A stretch of 59,895 nucleotides of DNA from Candidatus Nezhaarchaeales archaeon (GCA_038853715.1 JAWCJE010000011.1:1-59895), one strand, 5' to 3'. Positions 8,354 to 17,615 are shown, counted from the first letter of the stretch. Numbers and translations are program-made. Notes: generated by a model from the sequence alone, not told the origin.

Positions 8354-9397
8354 TTACCTACTAGTCCCCCACTCAGCCATGTTGCCTATAACTGCCGCTG
8401 GCAGTATTAGGTCGCGCATAGTGATTAACCCTGGCTTCGCGATTAATACTCGCGGTATCGAGTTTAAGATCATGGCCGCGGTAGCTATATCGCCAGCTAT
8501 GAAAGGCTCCTCGTTCCTCCAATGTACGTTCGGCTCACCATCAATAACTACGTCCTCATACTCCCTTACTCCTACCGCGGCTGTAAAACCTATCTCTATG
8601 AATTTCTCATTTCCTCGATAGCCCACACCGTAACCGCTTACACCGTAGACCTGTCCCGGCTTAATATTGAAGTATTCGGTTTTCAACGGCCTATTAGCTA
8701 TTAAAGGCTCCTGCTCCTCCTCAACCCTATCCAGTTTAACACCCATTATTAAAGCCGTTAATAGTACGGATTCAGCGTAACCTACGTGTGCCGTTAACTC
8801 CCCCTTCATAAGCTTCTCCTTAAACTCTTGAGGGCTTAAACCTAACCCTATCTTCCTCTGAAACGAGTATCTACGCTTCGCCGCGTCTAAATATACGTAG
8901 GCCCTAATCCCCCTAACATTAACACATACCGCCGTAAGGAAGGCTAGAAGCGAATCAAGCCTATACCCAGGATTAACCCCGGTCCCTAAAATCGTTACGC
9001 CACGCCTCTTAGCCTCCTCGTCAAGCCTCTTCGAAAGCTCGGGGTAACGGTACCACGGATAGGATAACGTTTCACATGACGATATAACGTCAGCGCCAAC
9101 CTCCATAGCCCCAACCAACTCCGGGTAGATCTTATCGAGGTAACTACCGGTAGCATGAAGCACTACGTCGGGCTTAACTTCTTTAAGTGTCTCCTCCGCA
9201 TCCTTAGATATAACTACGCCTAACTTCTCAGTTAATCCTAGAAACTCACCTAAATCTCTACCAACCTTCTTCGGGTCGATATCGATAGCCCCTACAACCC
9301 TTAAACCCGGCTTCTCTAAGGCCGCCTTAGCTATCAACGATCCTATGGGGCCTACACCGTAAATTAATACGCGTATCTCGCTCAGCATGATAACCAC
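8354..9397 (-). CDS. 2,4-diaminopentanoate dehydrogenase-like oxidoreductase (DapB-fold)
   Basis: An N-terminal Rossmann domain (IYGVGPIGSLIAKAAL, residues about 11-26) is followed by the AIDIDPKKVGRDLG segment typical of COG3804. This family is related to DapB and includes 2,4-diaminopentanoate dehydrogenase of ornithine fermentation. SCETLSYPWYRYPEL and LGTGVNPGY are conserved in the middle. The enzyme would oxidatively deaminate a diamino acid with NAD(P)+ in the cytoplasm. The ATG at 9388 follows GTGGT by 4 bases and is a better start than GTG 9397. The gene is last in a same-strand cluster with a TRAP transporter, Kce and an aminotransferase. The exact substrate is inferred from context, not seen. 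Confidence 0.78.
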   Translation of the reverse strand: MVIMLSEIRVLIYGVGPIGSLIAKAALEKPGLRVVGAIDIDPKKVGRDLGEFLGLTEKLGVVISKDAEETLKEVKPDVVLHATGSYLDKIYPELVGAMEVGADVISSCETLSYPWYRYPELSKRLDEEAKRRGVTILGTGVNPGYRLDSLLAFLTAVCVNVRGIRAYVYLDAAKRRYSFQRKIGLGLSPQEFKEKLMKGELTAHVGYAESVLLTALIMGVKLDRVEEEQEPLIANRPLKTEYFNIKPGQVYGVSGYGVGYRGNEKFIEIGFTAAVGVREYEDVVIDGEPNVHWRNEEPFIAGDIATAAMILNSIPRVLIAKPGLITMRDLILPAAVIGNMAEWGTSR

Positions 9398-9483
9398 GCT
9401 ATAGTTATTAGCGCGGTTAAAAACCTTATCTAGCCTCGTTATTCGGTGGCTCCCTAGCTACGGGTTTTACCGTTAGGCTTCGA

Positions 9484-11355
9484 TTAAGTAGCCCTCCTTA
9501 AATACCGGTTCGACAAGGCCGCTATGATTACTAGCGCTAAGCCTAAAACCGTACTTTTAGGATCCGGGTAAACGAGTAGAATCGCGCTAACAATTAGTAG
9601 GACGCGCTCTAAGTAGTTAGTAGGGTTAAACATATAGCCTATGGAGCCACAGGCCAATACCCCTACCCCTAATATGGCCGAGGCGAGATGTACGATTAAC
9701 TCCGGTATAGAGGTAACGCTTACAAGTATTAAGCTAGGGCTTAGTACGAATACGTAGGGAACTATGAAGCCGGCTAAAGCAAGGCTTACGGCTTTAAACC
9801 CGGTCTTCATGGGTGGTGCGCCAGCAATACCAGCTCCTGCGTAAGCTGCTAAGGCTACCGGCGGCGTTATATCGGCTACCACGCCGAAGTATAGTATGAA
9901 GAGGTGCGCCGCCACCGGATGGGCTCCTAGCTCTATTAAAGCCGGAGCCGCTATAGTAGCTAAAACCACGTATTTAGCAGTAGTAGGTAGCCCCATTCCA
10001 AGTATTAGGGAGGCTATCATGGTTAGGACGAGCGCAACCGTTAAGTTACCGCCAGCCGCCGCCGTCACTAGTATGGAGAACGTTAAGCCTAAACCGGTAA
10101 GCGTTATAATGCCGACTACGATACCAGCGCATGCACAAGCGGTAGCTACGCTTAAAGAGTTTTGCGCACCTACCTCTAACGCCTCTTTAAGCCTCCTTAG
10201 GTTCATACGCGTCTCCTTCCTAAGGAGGCTTACGAGAATTACAGATATGGTGCCCCAGAAGGCTGAGGTTAACGGCGTATAACCATTAATAAGTAGGTAA
10301 ACGATAACGACGAGCGGTACCAGTAGGTAGGAGTTCTTTAAGACTTTAAGCTTTGAAGGTATTTCCTCCCTAGGTAGCCCTTTAAGGTTTATTCTTAAAG
10401 CCTCCACGTGAACCCCCATACCTACCGAGAAGAAGTATAGTATAGCCGGTATGACGGCTGCTTTAGCTACCTCTATATACGGTATTCCCAGCACCTCGGC
10501 CATGATGAACGCGGCGGCCCCCATTACCGGTGGCATAATCTGACCGCCCGTTGAAGCAGCGGCTTCAACAGCCCCGGCGAAGTAGGGCTTATAGCCTAGC
10601 CTCTTCATTAAAGGTATGGTGAAGGTCCCGGTCCCGAAGACGTTAGCAACGGAGCTACCGCTAATCGTCCCGAAGAGGCCGCTACTTACTACCGCTATCT
10701 TTGCCGGTCCTCCTTTCGACCGTCCTACGAATGCGCACGCTAAGTCGATGAACCATCGCCCCGCTCCTGACTTCTCTAGGAAGGCTCCGAAGAGTATGAA
10801 GAGGAATACGAAGGTTGAGGATACGCCTACAGGTAACCCGTATATCCCCTCATTGGTCATGTAGAGCTGATCTATAATCCTCCAGAGGGGGTACCCTCGA
10901 TGTGCTAGAATACCTGGCATATAAGGTCCTATGTACGCGTACAGTATGAAGGCTAGCGCAATAAGAGGTAAGGCTAAGCCTATTGTACGCCGGGCAGCTT
11001 CAAGCGTGAAAATTACGCATAGAATACCGAAGATTACATCCATCGATGACGGCGCGCCAACACGAAAAACTAGTTCGCCGTAAAATACGAACGTATAAAG
11101 CGTCGTACTTGCAGCTATCGCTGCTAGGATCACGTCGACCTTAGCTATCCGATCCTTAGCGGCCTTCCTACTAACTGGGTATAGGAGGAAGCAGAGGATT
11201 AGGACAAAGGTTAGATGCAGGGAGCGTTGTAGAGTAGCGGTTAAAACGCCGAAGGCAGCCGTGTAGAGGTGGAAGAGCGACATGGCCACGGCGATACAGC
11301 TTACGATTACGGCCTCGTAACCTTTAAGCCTTCTAAAGGAAAACTCGCTAGACAT
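9484..11355 (-). CDS. TRAP transporter fused permease (DctQM type, TAXI family)
   Basis: This 623-residue integral membrane protein is a fused small (DctQ-like, N-terminal) and large (DctM-like) TRAP permease, the form that partners TAXI binding proteins. More than twelve hydrophobic spans are visible. The DctM core contains GSSVANVFGTGTFTIPLM and the GGQIMPPVMGAAAFIMAE motif near residues 255-295, and a second cluster with GLPTTAKYV. It would use an ion gradient to import a carboxylate or amino acid delivered by the TAXI protein encoded 44 bases upstream (11400-12392). The substrate cannot be read from sequence; the neighbouring enzymes suggest an amino acid or related acid. Confidence 0.9.
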   Translation of the reverse strand: MSSEFSFRRLKGYEAVIVSCIAVAMSLFHLYTAAFGVLTATLQRSLHLTFVLILCFLLYPVSRKAAKDRIAKVDVILAAIAASTTLYTFVFYGELVFRVGAPSSMDVIFGILCVIFTLEAARRTIGLALPLIALAFILYAYIGPYMPGILAHRGYPLWRIIDQLYMTNEGIYGLPVGVSSTFVFLFILFGAFLEKSGAGRWFIDLACAFVGRSKGGPAKIAVVSSGLFGTISGSSVANVFGTGTFTIPLMKRLGYKPYFAGAVEAAASTGGQIMPPVMGAAAFIMAEVLGIPYIEVAKAAVIPAILYFFSVGMGVHVEALRINLKGLPREEIPSKLKVLKNSYLLVPLVVIVYLLINGYTPLTSAFWGTISVILVSLLRKETRMNLRRLKEALEVGAQNSLSVATACACAGIVVGIITLTGLGLTFSILVTAAAGGNLTVALVLTMIASLILGMGLPTTAKYVVLATIAAPALIELGAHPVAAHLFILYFGVVADITPPVALAAYAGAGIAGAPPMKTGFKAVSLALAGFIVPYVFVLSPSLILVSVTSIPELIVHLASAILGVGVLACGSIGYMFNPTNYLERVLLIVSAILLVYPDPKSTVLGLALVIIAALSNRYLRRAT

Positions 11356-11399
11356 GACCGTCTCAAGCTTAAAGAAAAAGGGAGGTTATTATGCTTAAT

Positions 11400-12392
11400 T
11401 CAACCCTTTAGTACGCCTTTCTCCCTATAGTACTTTTCAGCCCCTGGATGTAGCGGGATTGGCATGGCGATTATAGCCTTCTCCAAGGATATAGCCTTAG
11501 CCCTCGCATGCGCAGCGTGTAGAGTACTTATATGTTCAAATATGGCTTTGGTAAAGGTATAAACGTCGTCAGTACTTAACTCCCCCCTACATACTAGGGT
11601 TGCGTAAACAGCTACGGTAACCACGTCCTTATCTACACCCTTATACGAGCCCGCAGGTATAACCTCCCTAAAGTAGTAGGGGTACTTCGCTCTTAACGCC
11701 TCTATCTTAGCCTCTTCTATCGGGACTAGGGTGATCGGCGTTAGGAGAGCTACGTCCGAAATAGCCGCGGCGCCTACACCCACCGTGAAGAAGGCGGCGT
11801 CAACCCTTCCATCCTTTAAGTAGCTGCTAGCTTCTTCAGCGCTTAACCTTTCGGCTTTACCTAGATCGTCGAAGGTTAACCCGTAGACCTCCAATATTTG
11901 CCTAGCATTCACCTCGGTTCCACTACCGAGCGGGCCAACGGCAACCCTCTTCCCCTTTAAATCGCTTACCGATTTAATACCGGCATCAGCCCTAGCTACG
12001 ATCTGTATATGCTCCGGGTAAAGTATGGCTATGCCCCTCATATTCTTAATTGGGGCGCCCTCAAACATGAGGATCCCGTTATACGCGTAGTAAGCTATAT
12101 CGTTCTGGAGGATGGCGAAATCCGCAGCCCCCGAACCTATCAGCTTCGCATTCGCAACCGATGCGCCTGAGGATTCTACCGTTAAGCTCATCCCTGGTAC
12201 GTGTTCATAGATGATCCTCGACATGGCGCCCGCTACCGGGTAATAGACGCCTACGACCCAGCCTGAAGCTATCGTAAACCGTTTAGGCCCAGGGACAGGT
12301 TTAGGAGCGAGGTAGGCGAAGTAGGCGGCCGCGATGATCACTATCGCTATAACCACGACAACTCCTATCCATAAGGCCCTTCTTCCAGCCAC
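11400..12392 (-). CDS. TAXI-family TRAP transporter solute-binding protein
   Basis: The protein has a hydrophobic N-terminal anchor (residues about 5-29), then a periplasmic-binding fold of the TAXI family. It captures the solute outside the membrane for the fused permease encoded directly downstream. Visible family motifs are the early TIASGWVVGVYYPVAGAMS segment, a central GSGAADFAILQNDIAYYAY segment and VAVGPLGSGTEVNARQIL. At 330 residues it has the usual length. The N-terminus looks like an uncleaved signal anchor, expected in archaea. A 201-base gap separates it from the DUF1850 gene upstream, so it may have its own promoter. Confidence 0.9.
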   Translation of the reverse strand: MAGRRALWIGVVVVIAIVIIAAAYFAYLAPKPVPGPKRFTIASGWVVGVYYPVAGAMSRIIYEHVPGMSLTVESSGASVANAKLIGSGAADFAILQNDIAYYAYNGILMFEGAPIKNMRGIAILYPEHIQIVARADAGIKSVSDLKGKRVAVGPLGSGTEVNARQILEVYGLTFDDLGKAERLSAEEASSYLKDGRVDAAFFTVGVGAAAISDVALLTPITLVPIEEAKIEALRAKYPYYFREVIPAGSYKGVDKDVVTVAVYATLVCRGELSTDDVYTFTKAIFEHISTLHAAHARAKAISLEKAIIAMPIPLHPGAEKYYREKGVLKG

Positions 12393-12593
12393 CGCTTAAC
12401 CTCCTAGGCTTAACGAACCACGTTTAAGCTTAACTTTTAAACTATAAAAAGCTTGCTGGTTTAAGCTAGGCATGAAGCCTCCGATAATAGAAACCGGTGA
12501 AGCAAGCCTTCAGACCGTTAAAGCATACGTTAAAGAGGCTTCATAGCTTCAAGTACGAAGCGAGCCCTAAACCGGATAAAATACTTCAACATA
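12393..12593. other. intergenic gap with a plus-strand TATA box and tiny ORF
   Basis: A TATA-like box (ACTATAAAAAGC, about 12440-12451) on the plus strand lies about 21-32 bases before an ATG at 12472. That ATG opens a 24-codon frame ending at 12546, opposite to the flanking genes. The peptide (MKPPIIETGEASLQ...) matches nothing that I know. It may be a leaderless micro-gene, an antisense transcript or chance. Confidence 0.25.
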
Positions 12594-13118
12594 CTAAACA
12601 TAGTAAGCTTGATGGTCGGGAGGCGGTGAACCGCTATAAGTACTTAAGCCTATCTTAAGGAGGTAGAGGATTAAAGGGTAGCTTCCAATGTTTATCTCTA
12701 CGAGCCCTCCATCGGGGGCGAGGAGTGCGAAGCGTAAAACCCTCCCTCTAAAGGTAAAGGTTTGATTCGTTAATATGCTTACCCTTATAAGGATCTTATC
12801 CATCCTACTGTTTATACCTTCTATCTTGAACCATCCGTCTTCAACCTTGAACGTTCCGTTCTCGGGTTTAGACGGTGAACCTGCACCTAAAGATTTAAAG
12901 AAGGTTTCGGTTAGGATAAATGCGTAATCGTCACTTATAGTGTAGCAGTCGATTACCGGCGTCCGTTCAACTGAATGGGTAAAGCTTAAGGTGAATGTAT
13001 CTCTAGGTAAAACCGGCATCGTTAATAGCGGCTTACCATCGACGTATACCTCGAGTACGTGGATTGGTACCGCTAAAAGGATTATTAAGGTTAATAGACT
13101 CCTCATGAAGTCCTTCAA
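12594..13118 (-). CDS. DUF1850 protein, TAXI transporter partner
   Basis: This 174-residue protein carries the DUF1850 signature: LSFTHSVERTPVIDCY near residues 44-59, then an ETFFKSLGAGSPS motif near residue 72. DUF1850 genes are repeatedly found beside TAXI-type TRAP transporters; the molecular role is unknown, perhaps an accessory extracytoplasmic subunit. A hydrophobic N-terminus (residues about 8-24) suggests membrane anchoring or export. It starts 6 bases after the Kce gene stops, so it is probably co-transcribed with Kce and the aminotransferase, which ties those enzymes to the transporter. Confidence 0.82.
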   Translation of the reverse strand: MKDFMRSLLTLIILLAVPIHVLEVYVDGKPLLTMPVLPRDTFTLSFTHSVERTPVIDCYTISDDYAFILTETFFKSLGAGSPSKPENGTFKVEDGWFKIEGINSRMDKILIRVSILTNQTFTFRGRVLRFALLAPDGGLVEINIGSYPLILYLLKIGLSTYSGSPPPDHQAYYV

Positions 13119-13124
13119 CGGTCA

Positions 13125-13958
13125 TTAGCCTCGTAACCCTAACATTCTCCTAGCATCGCTCGGCGTAGCTACTTCACGTCCTAGCTCCTTCGCTATCCTT
13201 ATCGCTTTAACTACTAATTCAGCGTTGCTTTTAGCTAGTATGCCTTTAGCTAAGTAGATATTATCCTCCATTCCAACCCTTACGTGGCCGCCGAGTATCA
13301 TAGCTACGGTGGATAAAGGAAACTGATAACGCCCTATACCTATCACTTGCCAATTACAGTTTTCAGGTAGGGCTTCAACCATATGAAGTAAGTTTTTCAG
13401 CGTTGGAGGTATCCCTCCTTCAACTCCTAGCACTAAGCTAAAGCGAAACGGAGGCTTCAATAACCCTTTACGGATAAGCTTAACGGCGATACCTATATGC
13501 CCCATATCGTAGCATTCAACCTCGGGTTTTACCCCGGCTTCAAGCATAGCCCTAGCGAACCTCTCAACCATGGCGGGAGGGTTTAGAAATACGCGGTCGC
13601 CGAAATTCATTGAAGCCACGTTTAACGAAGCCATTTCAGGCTTAACCTTAATTATGGGGGCTAGCCGCGCTTCATCGCTAGCTCCAGTAAGCGGAGCACC
13701 ACTACTACTACTAAACTGGATAATGATGTCGCATTTCTCCCTTATCCTATCGTAGACCTCCTTAAAGAGCTTCACGCTATTACTAGGCTTCCCTTCAGAG
13801 TCCCGAACGTGCACGTGGGCTATAGCGGCGCCAGCTTCATAGGATTTATACACTTCCTTAGCTATTTCCTCAGGGGTTAACGGTACATAGGGCGTTAACT
13901 CCCTACTCGGATACGATCCGGTAGGGGCTACGGTTATAATTAGCTTATCCGCATCCAT
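13125..13958 (-). CDS. beta-keto acid cleavage enzyme (BKACE/Kce, DUF849 family)
   Basis: This 277-residue protein belongs to the BKACE family. Its founding member Kce cleaves 3-keto-5-aminohexanoate with acetyl-CoA to give 3-aminobutyryl-CoA and acetoacetate in lysine fermentation. The zinc-binding HVHVRD motif is visible near residue 47. The central ECYDMGHIG segment (residues about 147-155) and GMEDNIYLAKG near residue 232 are also typical. Family members accept various beta-keto acids, so the true substrate is open. It lies 8 bases after the aminotransferase gene and 6 bases before DUF1850, in one tight minus-strand operon. The linked 2,4-DAP-dehydrogenase-like gene supports an amino-substituted substrate. 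Confidence 0.88.
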   Translation of the reverse strand: MDADKLIITVAPTGSYPSRELTPYVPLTPEEIAKEVYKSYEAGAAIAHVHVRDSEGKPSNSVKLFKEVYDRIREKCDIIIQFSSSSGAPLTGASDEARLAPIIKVKPEMASLNVASMNFGDRVFLNPPAMVERFARAMLEAGVKPEVECYDMGHIGIAVKLIRKGLLKPPFRFSLVLGVEGGIPPTLKNLLHMVEALPENCNWQVIGIGRYQFPLSTVAMILGGHVRVGMEDNIYLAKGILAKSNAELVVKAIRIAKELGREVATPSDARRMLGLRG

Positions 13959-13966
13959 TAACGCTT

Positions 13967-15310
13967 CTACCTCCTAATCCTTCTCACGGCTTCCTCAACG
14001 GCTTTAAGGCTTTTATCGACGTCGTCATTGTTATGAGCTAAAGATGTATAGAAGGTACGCCCAGGCCTTACGTATACACCTCTACAGACGAGCTCTAAAT
14101 CGAAGGTAATTCTCCTCTTAGTATTAGCTTTAGCGACGTCGCGATAATTCTTAATGATGCTACGCGTAAAAACAGGTTGAAACATAGATCCAACACCTAC
14201 GACCTGCGCATCTACGTTGTAACGGTCAAATAGTTCCGCCATCCCCTCCTTAAGCCTTTCAGCCGTCTGGATCATACGCTGGCATCCCTCACCCCTCTCC
14301 AAGGCTTCCACGGTTGCTAATCCAGCTGCTAACACTATGGGGCAACCGTTATAGGTACCACTATGGAAAAGCTTACCGGAATCATGTGTAGCGCTAAGTG
14401 GTGATGCTAGCTCCATGACCTCGCGCTTCCCAACGAACGCTCCAAAAGGTAGTCCGCCACCCCAAGCTTTTCCAAGCGCCGTTAAATCCGGGATTACACC
14501 GTAATACTCTTGAGCCCCTCCTAAGCCAAGCCTTAACCCCGTCATAACTTCGTCGAAAACAAGCATTACACCGTTCTCCTCGGTAAACTCCCTTAAGCCC
14601 TTTAAAAACTCCCTATCAGCCGGTAGGAACCCTCTAGCTACCGGTTCAAGTATTACTGCTGCTAAGTCGTTTACGCTTCCCCTTAATATTTTAAGGGTTG
14701 CGTCGAGGTCGTTAAAGGGTAGTACCACTGTCTCCTTAATTACGTTGTCAGGTAGGCCGGCTGTACTTGGAGCTGGTTTAGGTTTTTCAGGAGACCCAAT
14801 CTCGCTTAAAAGAGGGCTTACGCTAATTAAAACATAGTCATGCGCTCCGTGATAATGTCCTTCAAACTTAGCTATCCTCCCCCTCCTTGTATATGCTCTA
14901 GCTATCCTTAACGCGTGTAAAGTCGCCTCTAAACCTGAATTCGTAAATCTAACCATCTCCGCGCAGGGTATATGTTGCTTAATCTTACGCGCCATTAACA
15001 CTTCGAGCTCATGCGGCGTTCCAAATATCGATGTACCCCCATCCTTAAGCTGTTTTTCAATAGCGCTTACAACATCCGGATGACCGTGGCCGAGGACGAG
15101 GGCTCCATAACATAAGCAGTAATCTATATACTCGTTACCGTCAACGTCATATAGTTTAGAGCCATAGGCTTTCCTAGCGAAGATAGGGTAGGGATCGTAG
15201 TACTTAATGTTAGCCGTCACCCCTCCCGGGATAGCCTCCAAGGCCTCCATCCATAGCTTCTTAGATGAAGGTGTAAGTCGTTCATATAGGGATTTGGCCT
15301 CCTCAAGCAT
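13967..15310 (-). CDS. class III aminotransferase, glutamate-1-semialdehyde mutase-like
   Basis: This 447-residue PLP enzyme resembles HemL (glutamate-1-semialdehyde aminomutase), with the IPGGVTANIKYYDPYP opening, YDVDGNEYIDYCLCYGA, FTNSGLEATLHALRIAR, and the PLP-lysine motif LGKAWGGGLPFGAF near residue 283. No other heme gene is nearby. It is first in a tight operon with Kce, DUF1850 and a TAXI transporter. I therefore infer a catabolic aminotransferase or aminomutase rather than tetrapyrrole synthesis, for example producing the keto acid cleaved by Kce. A hemL role cannot be excluded from the sequence. Confidence 0.82.
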   Translation of the reverse strand: MLEEAKSLYERLTPSSKKLWMEALEAIPGGVTANIKYYDPYPIFARKAYGSKLYDVDGNEYIDYCLCYGALVLGHGHPDVVSAIEKQLKDGGTSIFGTPHELEVLMARKIKQHIPCAEMVRFTNSGLEATLHALRIARAYTRRGRIAKFEGHYHGAHDYVLISVSPLLSEIGSPEKPKPAPSTAGLPDNVIKETVVLPFNDLDATLKILRGSVNDLAAVILEPVARGFLPADREFLKGLREFTEENGVMLVFDEVMTGLRLGLGGAQEYYGVIPDLTALGKAWGGGLPFGAFVGKREVMELASPLSATHDSGKLFHSGTYNGCPIVLAAGLATVEALERGEGCQRMIQTAERLKEGMAELFDRYNVDAQVVGVGSMFQPVFTRSIIKNYRDVAKANTKRRITFDLELVCRGVYVRPGRTFYTSLAHNNDDVDKSLKAVEEAVRRIRR

Positions 15311-15384
15311 GACCAGTTCATCGGCGTTAATAAGCTACCACCCTTCAAATCTAGTGATTAGTCGCTTTACTATTTAAGCTACAC

Positions 15385-16083
15385 TTAAACCCTAAGGGTA
15401 TTTACGAGGAATCCAACAACCTTCCTAGATACTACCTTCTCAAGCCCAAGCCAAAAGTGATCGGCGTAAGGGACTACTTCAACCAGCTTAGGGCTTGGTA
15501 GCTTGCTGCAGAACGCCACGAATCTCTCTTTAGGCGTAAACTGATCCTTATCGCCGCAGATCAAGAGCTTCGGCTTAATACAATCCTTAAGGAAGGAGAA
15601 ATCGTATAGCGATACGGGAGGTGATATGGCGGCTAACGCTTTAACCCTCTGATCCTTATATGTAGCAGCTAAACCAACGTACGCTCCGAACGAATAGCCC
15701 GCTAAACCTATACTACGCTCATTAACCGCTTTAAGCCCTAATAGGAATTTAAGCGCGCCCTCCACATCCTCCCGTTCACCAACGCCTTCACCATAGCTTC
15801 CTTCACTCCATCCAACTCCGCGGAAGTTAAACCGTAAAGCGATAAACCCGGCTTCACTTAACCCCTTACACAACTCGTAAACGACAAGGTTATACATGCT
15901 TCCACCGTATAATGGGTGTGGATGGCAAACTAGAACAGCCGGCCAAGACCCCTCCCCTTGAGGGGTATGTAGTAATCCTTCCAACGTTAAGCTTCCACTC
16001 TTAAAACTTACCTTAAGCGTAGCCTCCACGATGGTTAAACCACCTTTAACCCGGGTAGCTAGAATCCTTACCCCGTTAATCAA
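15385..16083 (-). CDS. alpha/beta hydrolase (dienelactone-hydrolase-like)
   Basis: This alpha/beta hydrolase has a visible catalytic triad: Ser in GYSFGAY (near residue 128), Asp in CGDKDQF (near residue 183) and His in ADHFWL (near residue 215). The oxyanion region VCHPHPLYGGSM near residue 52 is the COG2945 signature. It would hydrolyse an ester or thioester in the cytoplasm; the substrate is unknown. The frame can begin at a TTG (16083) that overlaps the ilvC stop by four bases. A GTG at codon 19 preceded by AAAGGTGG is an alternative that removes a non-conserved N-terminal tail. Translation may be coupled to ilvC. Confidence 0.78.
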   Translation of the reverse strand: MINGVRILATRVKGGLTIVEATLKVSFKSGSLTLEGLLHTPQGEGSWPAVLVCHPHPLYGGSMYNLVVYELCKGLSEAGFIALRFNFRGVGWSEGSYGEGVGEREDVEGALKFLLGLKAVNERSIGLAGYSFGAYVGLAATYKDQRVKALAAISPPVSLYDFSFLKDCIKPKLLICGDKDQFTPKERFVAFCSKLPSPKLVEVVPYADHFWLGLEKVVSRKVVGFLVNTLRV

Positions 16084-17087
16084 CCTAGCTTCATAAGTTT
16101 TCTAAGCTCTCTACCAACGGTTTCAATAGGGTGGGCTTCAAGCTCCCTAAGGTACTTATTGAAGGCCTCATCACCTTCACGCTTCCAAGCGTTAACCCAT
16201 TCCTCAGCGAACCTCCCAGACTGTATATCGCTTAACACCTCCCTCATAGCCTCCTTAACCCCTTCACCTAGCACTTTCCCGCCGCGAGTTAACCCTCCAT
16301 ACCTAGCCGTTTCACTAACCCTCCTATACATGCCTGATATGCCGTACCTCTGTACGAGGTCCACGATAAGCTTAAGCTCATGGAGGCACTCAAAGTAGGC
16401 TACCTCCGGTTTATAGCCAGCTTCAACCAGTACTTCGAAAGCATTCCTTATCAATCGATCGACGCCGCCGCAAAGATCTACCTGCTCCCCAAACCAGTCC
16501 GTTTCAACCTCCTCCTTAAAACTGGACGCTATAACCCCAGCCCTAGTTGCACCTATACCCTTAGCCATGGCTAAAACCCTACTCCAAGCCTTACCCGTAT
16601 AGTCCTGTTGAACAGCTACTAGGGCCGGTGCCCCGAAACCCTCTAAGTATAGTTCACGAACCCTTTGACCCGGAGCCTTTGGAGCGACCATGATCACATC
16701 GATAAATCTAGGAGGCTTTATCCACCCCCAATGCACTGCAGCGCCGTGTGAGAAGCATAACGCTTTACCCTCCATTAACCAAGGCCCTATTTGCTCCCGA
16801 TAGACATCAGCCTGCACCATGTCGGGTATTAATACGTGTACTACGCTTGCCCGCTTAACGGCTTCAGGTATTTCGTAAACCTCGAAACCGTCCCTAAGGC
16901 CCCGCTTCCAGCTTTCCCCCTCCTTCCTAAGGCCGAGGATAACGTTAAGCCCCGAATCCCGAAGGTTATTAGCTTGAGCGCAGCCTTGACTTCCATACCC
17001 GATAACAGCTATAACCTCCCCCTTTAAAGGGTTTAAGCTAACGTCTTCATCACGCCAAACCTTAGCTAACACGTTTAAAACCCCCAA
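16080..17087 (-). CDS. ilvC: ketol-acid reductoisomerase
   Basis: The protein is a 335-residue class I ketol-acid reductoisomerase. It rearranges and reduces acetolactate and acetohydroxybutyrate in valine and isoleucine synthesis. The dinucleotide-binding motif IGYGSQGCAQANNL lies near residues 29-42. The C-terminal knotted domain carries the metal ligands in CGGVDRLIRNAFEVLVEAGY and YFECLHELKLIVDL. The cofactor loop reads LRKEGESW, whereas typical NADPH-using enzymes have a Gly-Ser-x-Ser pattern there. Cofactor preference could therefore be mixed or shifted to NADH; this is only an inference. A hydrolase gene overlaps its stop codon. Confidence 0.93.
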   Translation of the reverse strand: MGVLNVLAKVWRDEDVSLNPLKGEVIAVIGYGSQGCAQANNLRDSGLNVILGLRKEGESWKRGLRDGFEVYEIPEAVKRASVVHVLIPDMVQADVYREQIGPWLMEGKALCFSHGAAVHWGWIKPPRFIDVIMVAPKAPGQRVRELYLEGFGAPALVAVQQDYTGKAWSRVLAMAKGIGATRAGVIASSFKEEVETDWFGEQVDLCGGVDRLIRNAFEVLVEAGYKPEVAYFECLHELKLIVDLVQRYGISGMYRRVSETARYGGLTRGGKVLGEGVKEAMREVLSDIQSGRFAEEWVNAWKREGDEAFNKYLRELEAHPIETVGRELRKLMKLG

Positions 17088-17310
17088 TCCTTAACACCAC
17101 GCCTTAGAGGGTTAATATAAGTTTTCAGCCGTTCACGTCTAGCAGCCCATAAAGGGCTTAGCGAGGCTTCAAGGCTTTACTACTCTAAGCCATCTCTATA
17201 CGCGTACGGTGAGTACCTATGAAATAGGTTAAGTAGCCCTACGTCCTAATAGGGCTTTATAGTAACCATAGGGAAGGCTTAATAGGCTCAGTCCTCCTAA
17301 GCAGAGAGGC

Positions 17311-17595
17311 ATGAAAGGTAAGGTTAAGGTCATTTTAACCGCGACTTTTAGGGAAGCAGCTGGGATTAAGGAGGTTGAGGAGGAGGTTGGTGAAGGGTTA
17401 ACGGTGAAGGAGCTAGTTGAAAGGTTAGCACGCCGCTTCGGCGGCGGGTTTAACGAGGTCATCGACCCTAAAACCGGTAGGGTAAACCTCGAAGTCCTAC
17501 TACTACTTAACGGGAAACCGGTGCAAAGGGCTGACTTAAAGCTAGGCCCCGGCGACGTAATCATGTTCACGGTGCCTATAGCCGGAGGCCGGTAA
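17311..17595 (+). CDS. MoaD/ThiS-family ubiquitin-like sulfur carrier
   Basis: This 94-residue protein has a beta-grasp fold signature: a TFREAAGIKEVEEEV N-terminus and the C-terminal LGPGDVIMFTVPIAGGR. MoaD proteins donate sulfur to the pterin of molybdenum or tungsten cofactor after thiocarboxylation at a terminal Gly-Gly. Here an Arg follows the Gly-Gly, so the tail would need trimming, or the protein is a related sulfur carrier. It lies directly upstream of the zinc-ribbon, aldehyde oxidoreductase and ferredoxin genes. The AOR needs a tungstopterin, so a cofactor role is likely. It is divergent from ilvC. Confidence 0.83.
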   Translation: MKGKVKVILTATFREAAGIKEVEEEVGEGLTVKELVERLARRFGGGFNEVIDPKTGRVNLEVLLLLNGKPVQRADLKLGPGDVIMFTVPIAGGR

Positions 17596-17615
17596 GGAAA
17601 TACCGACCGGAATCT

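Noticed and set aside
12472-12546. 24-codon plus-strand gene in the TRAP cluster gap
   Set aside because: A TATA box is suitably placed, but the peptide is very short and has no support from composition or homology, so it is kept only as a note.
13967-15310. hemL in a tetrapyrrole operon
   Set aside because: No other heme gene is near and the tight operon partners are Kce, DUF1850 and a TAXI transporter. A HemL role cannot be excluded, but the context argues against it.
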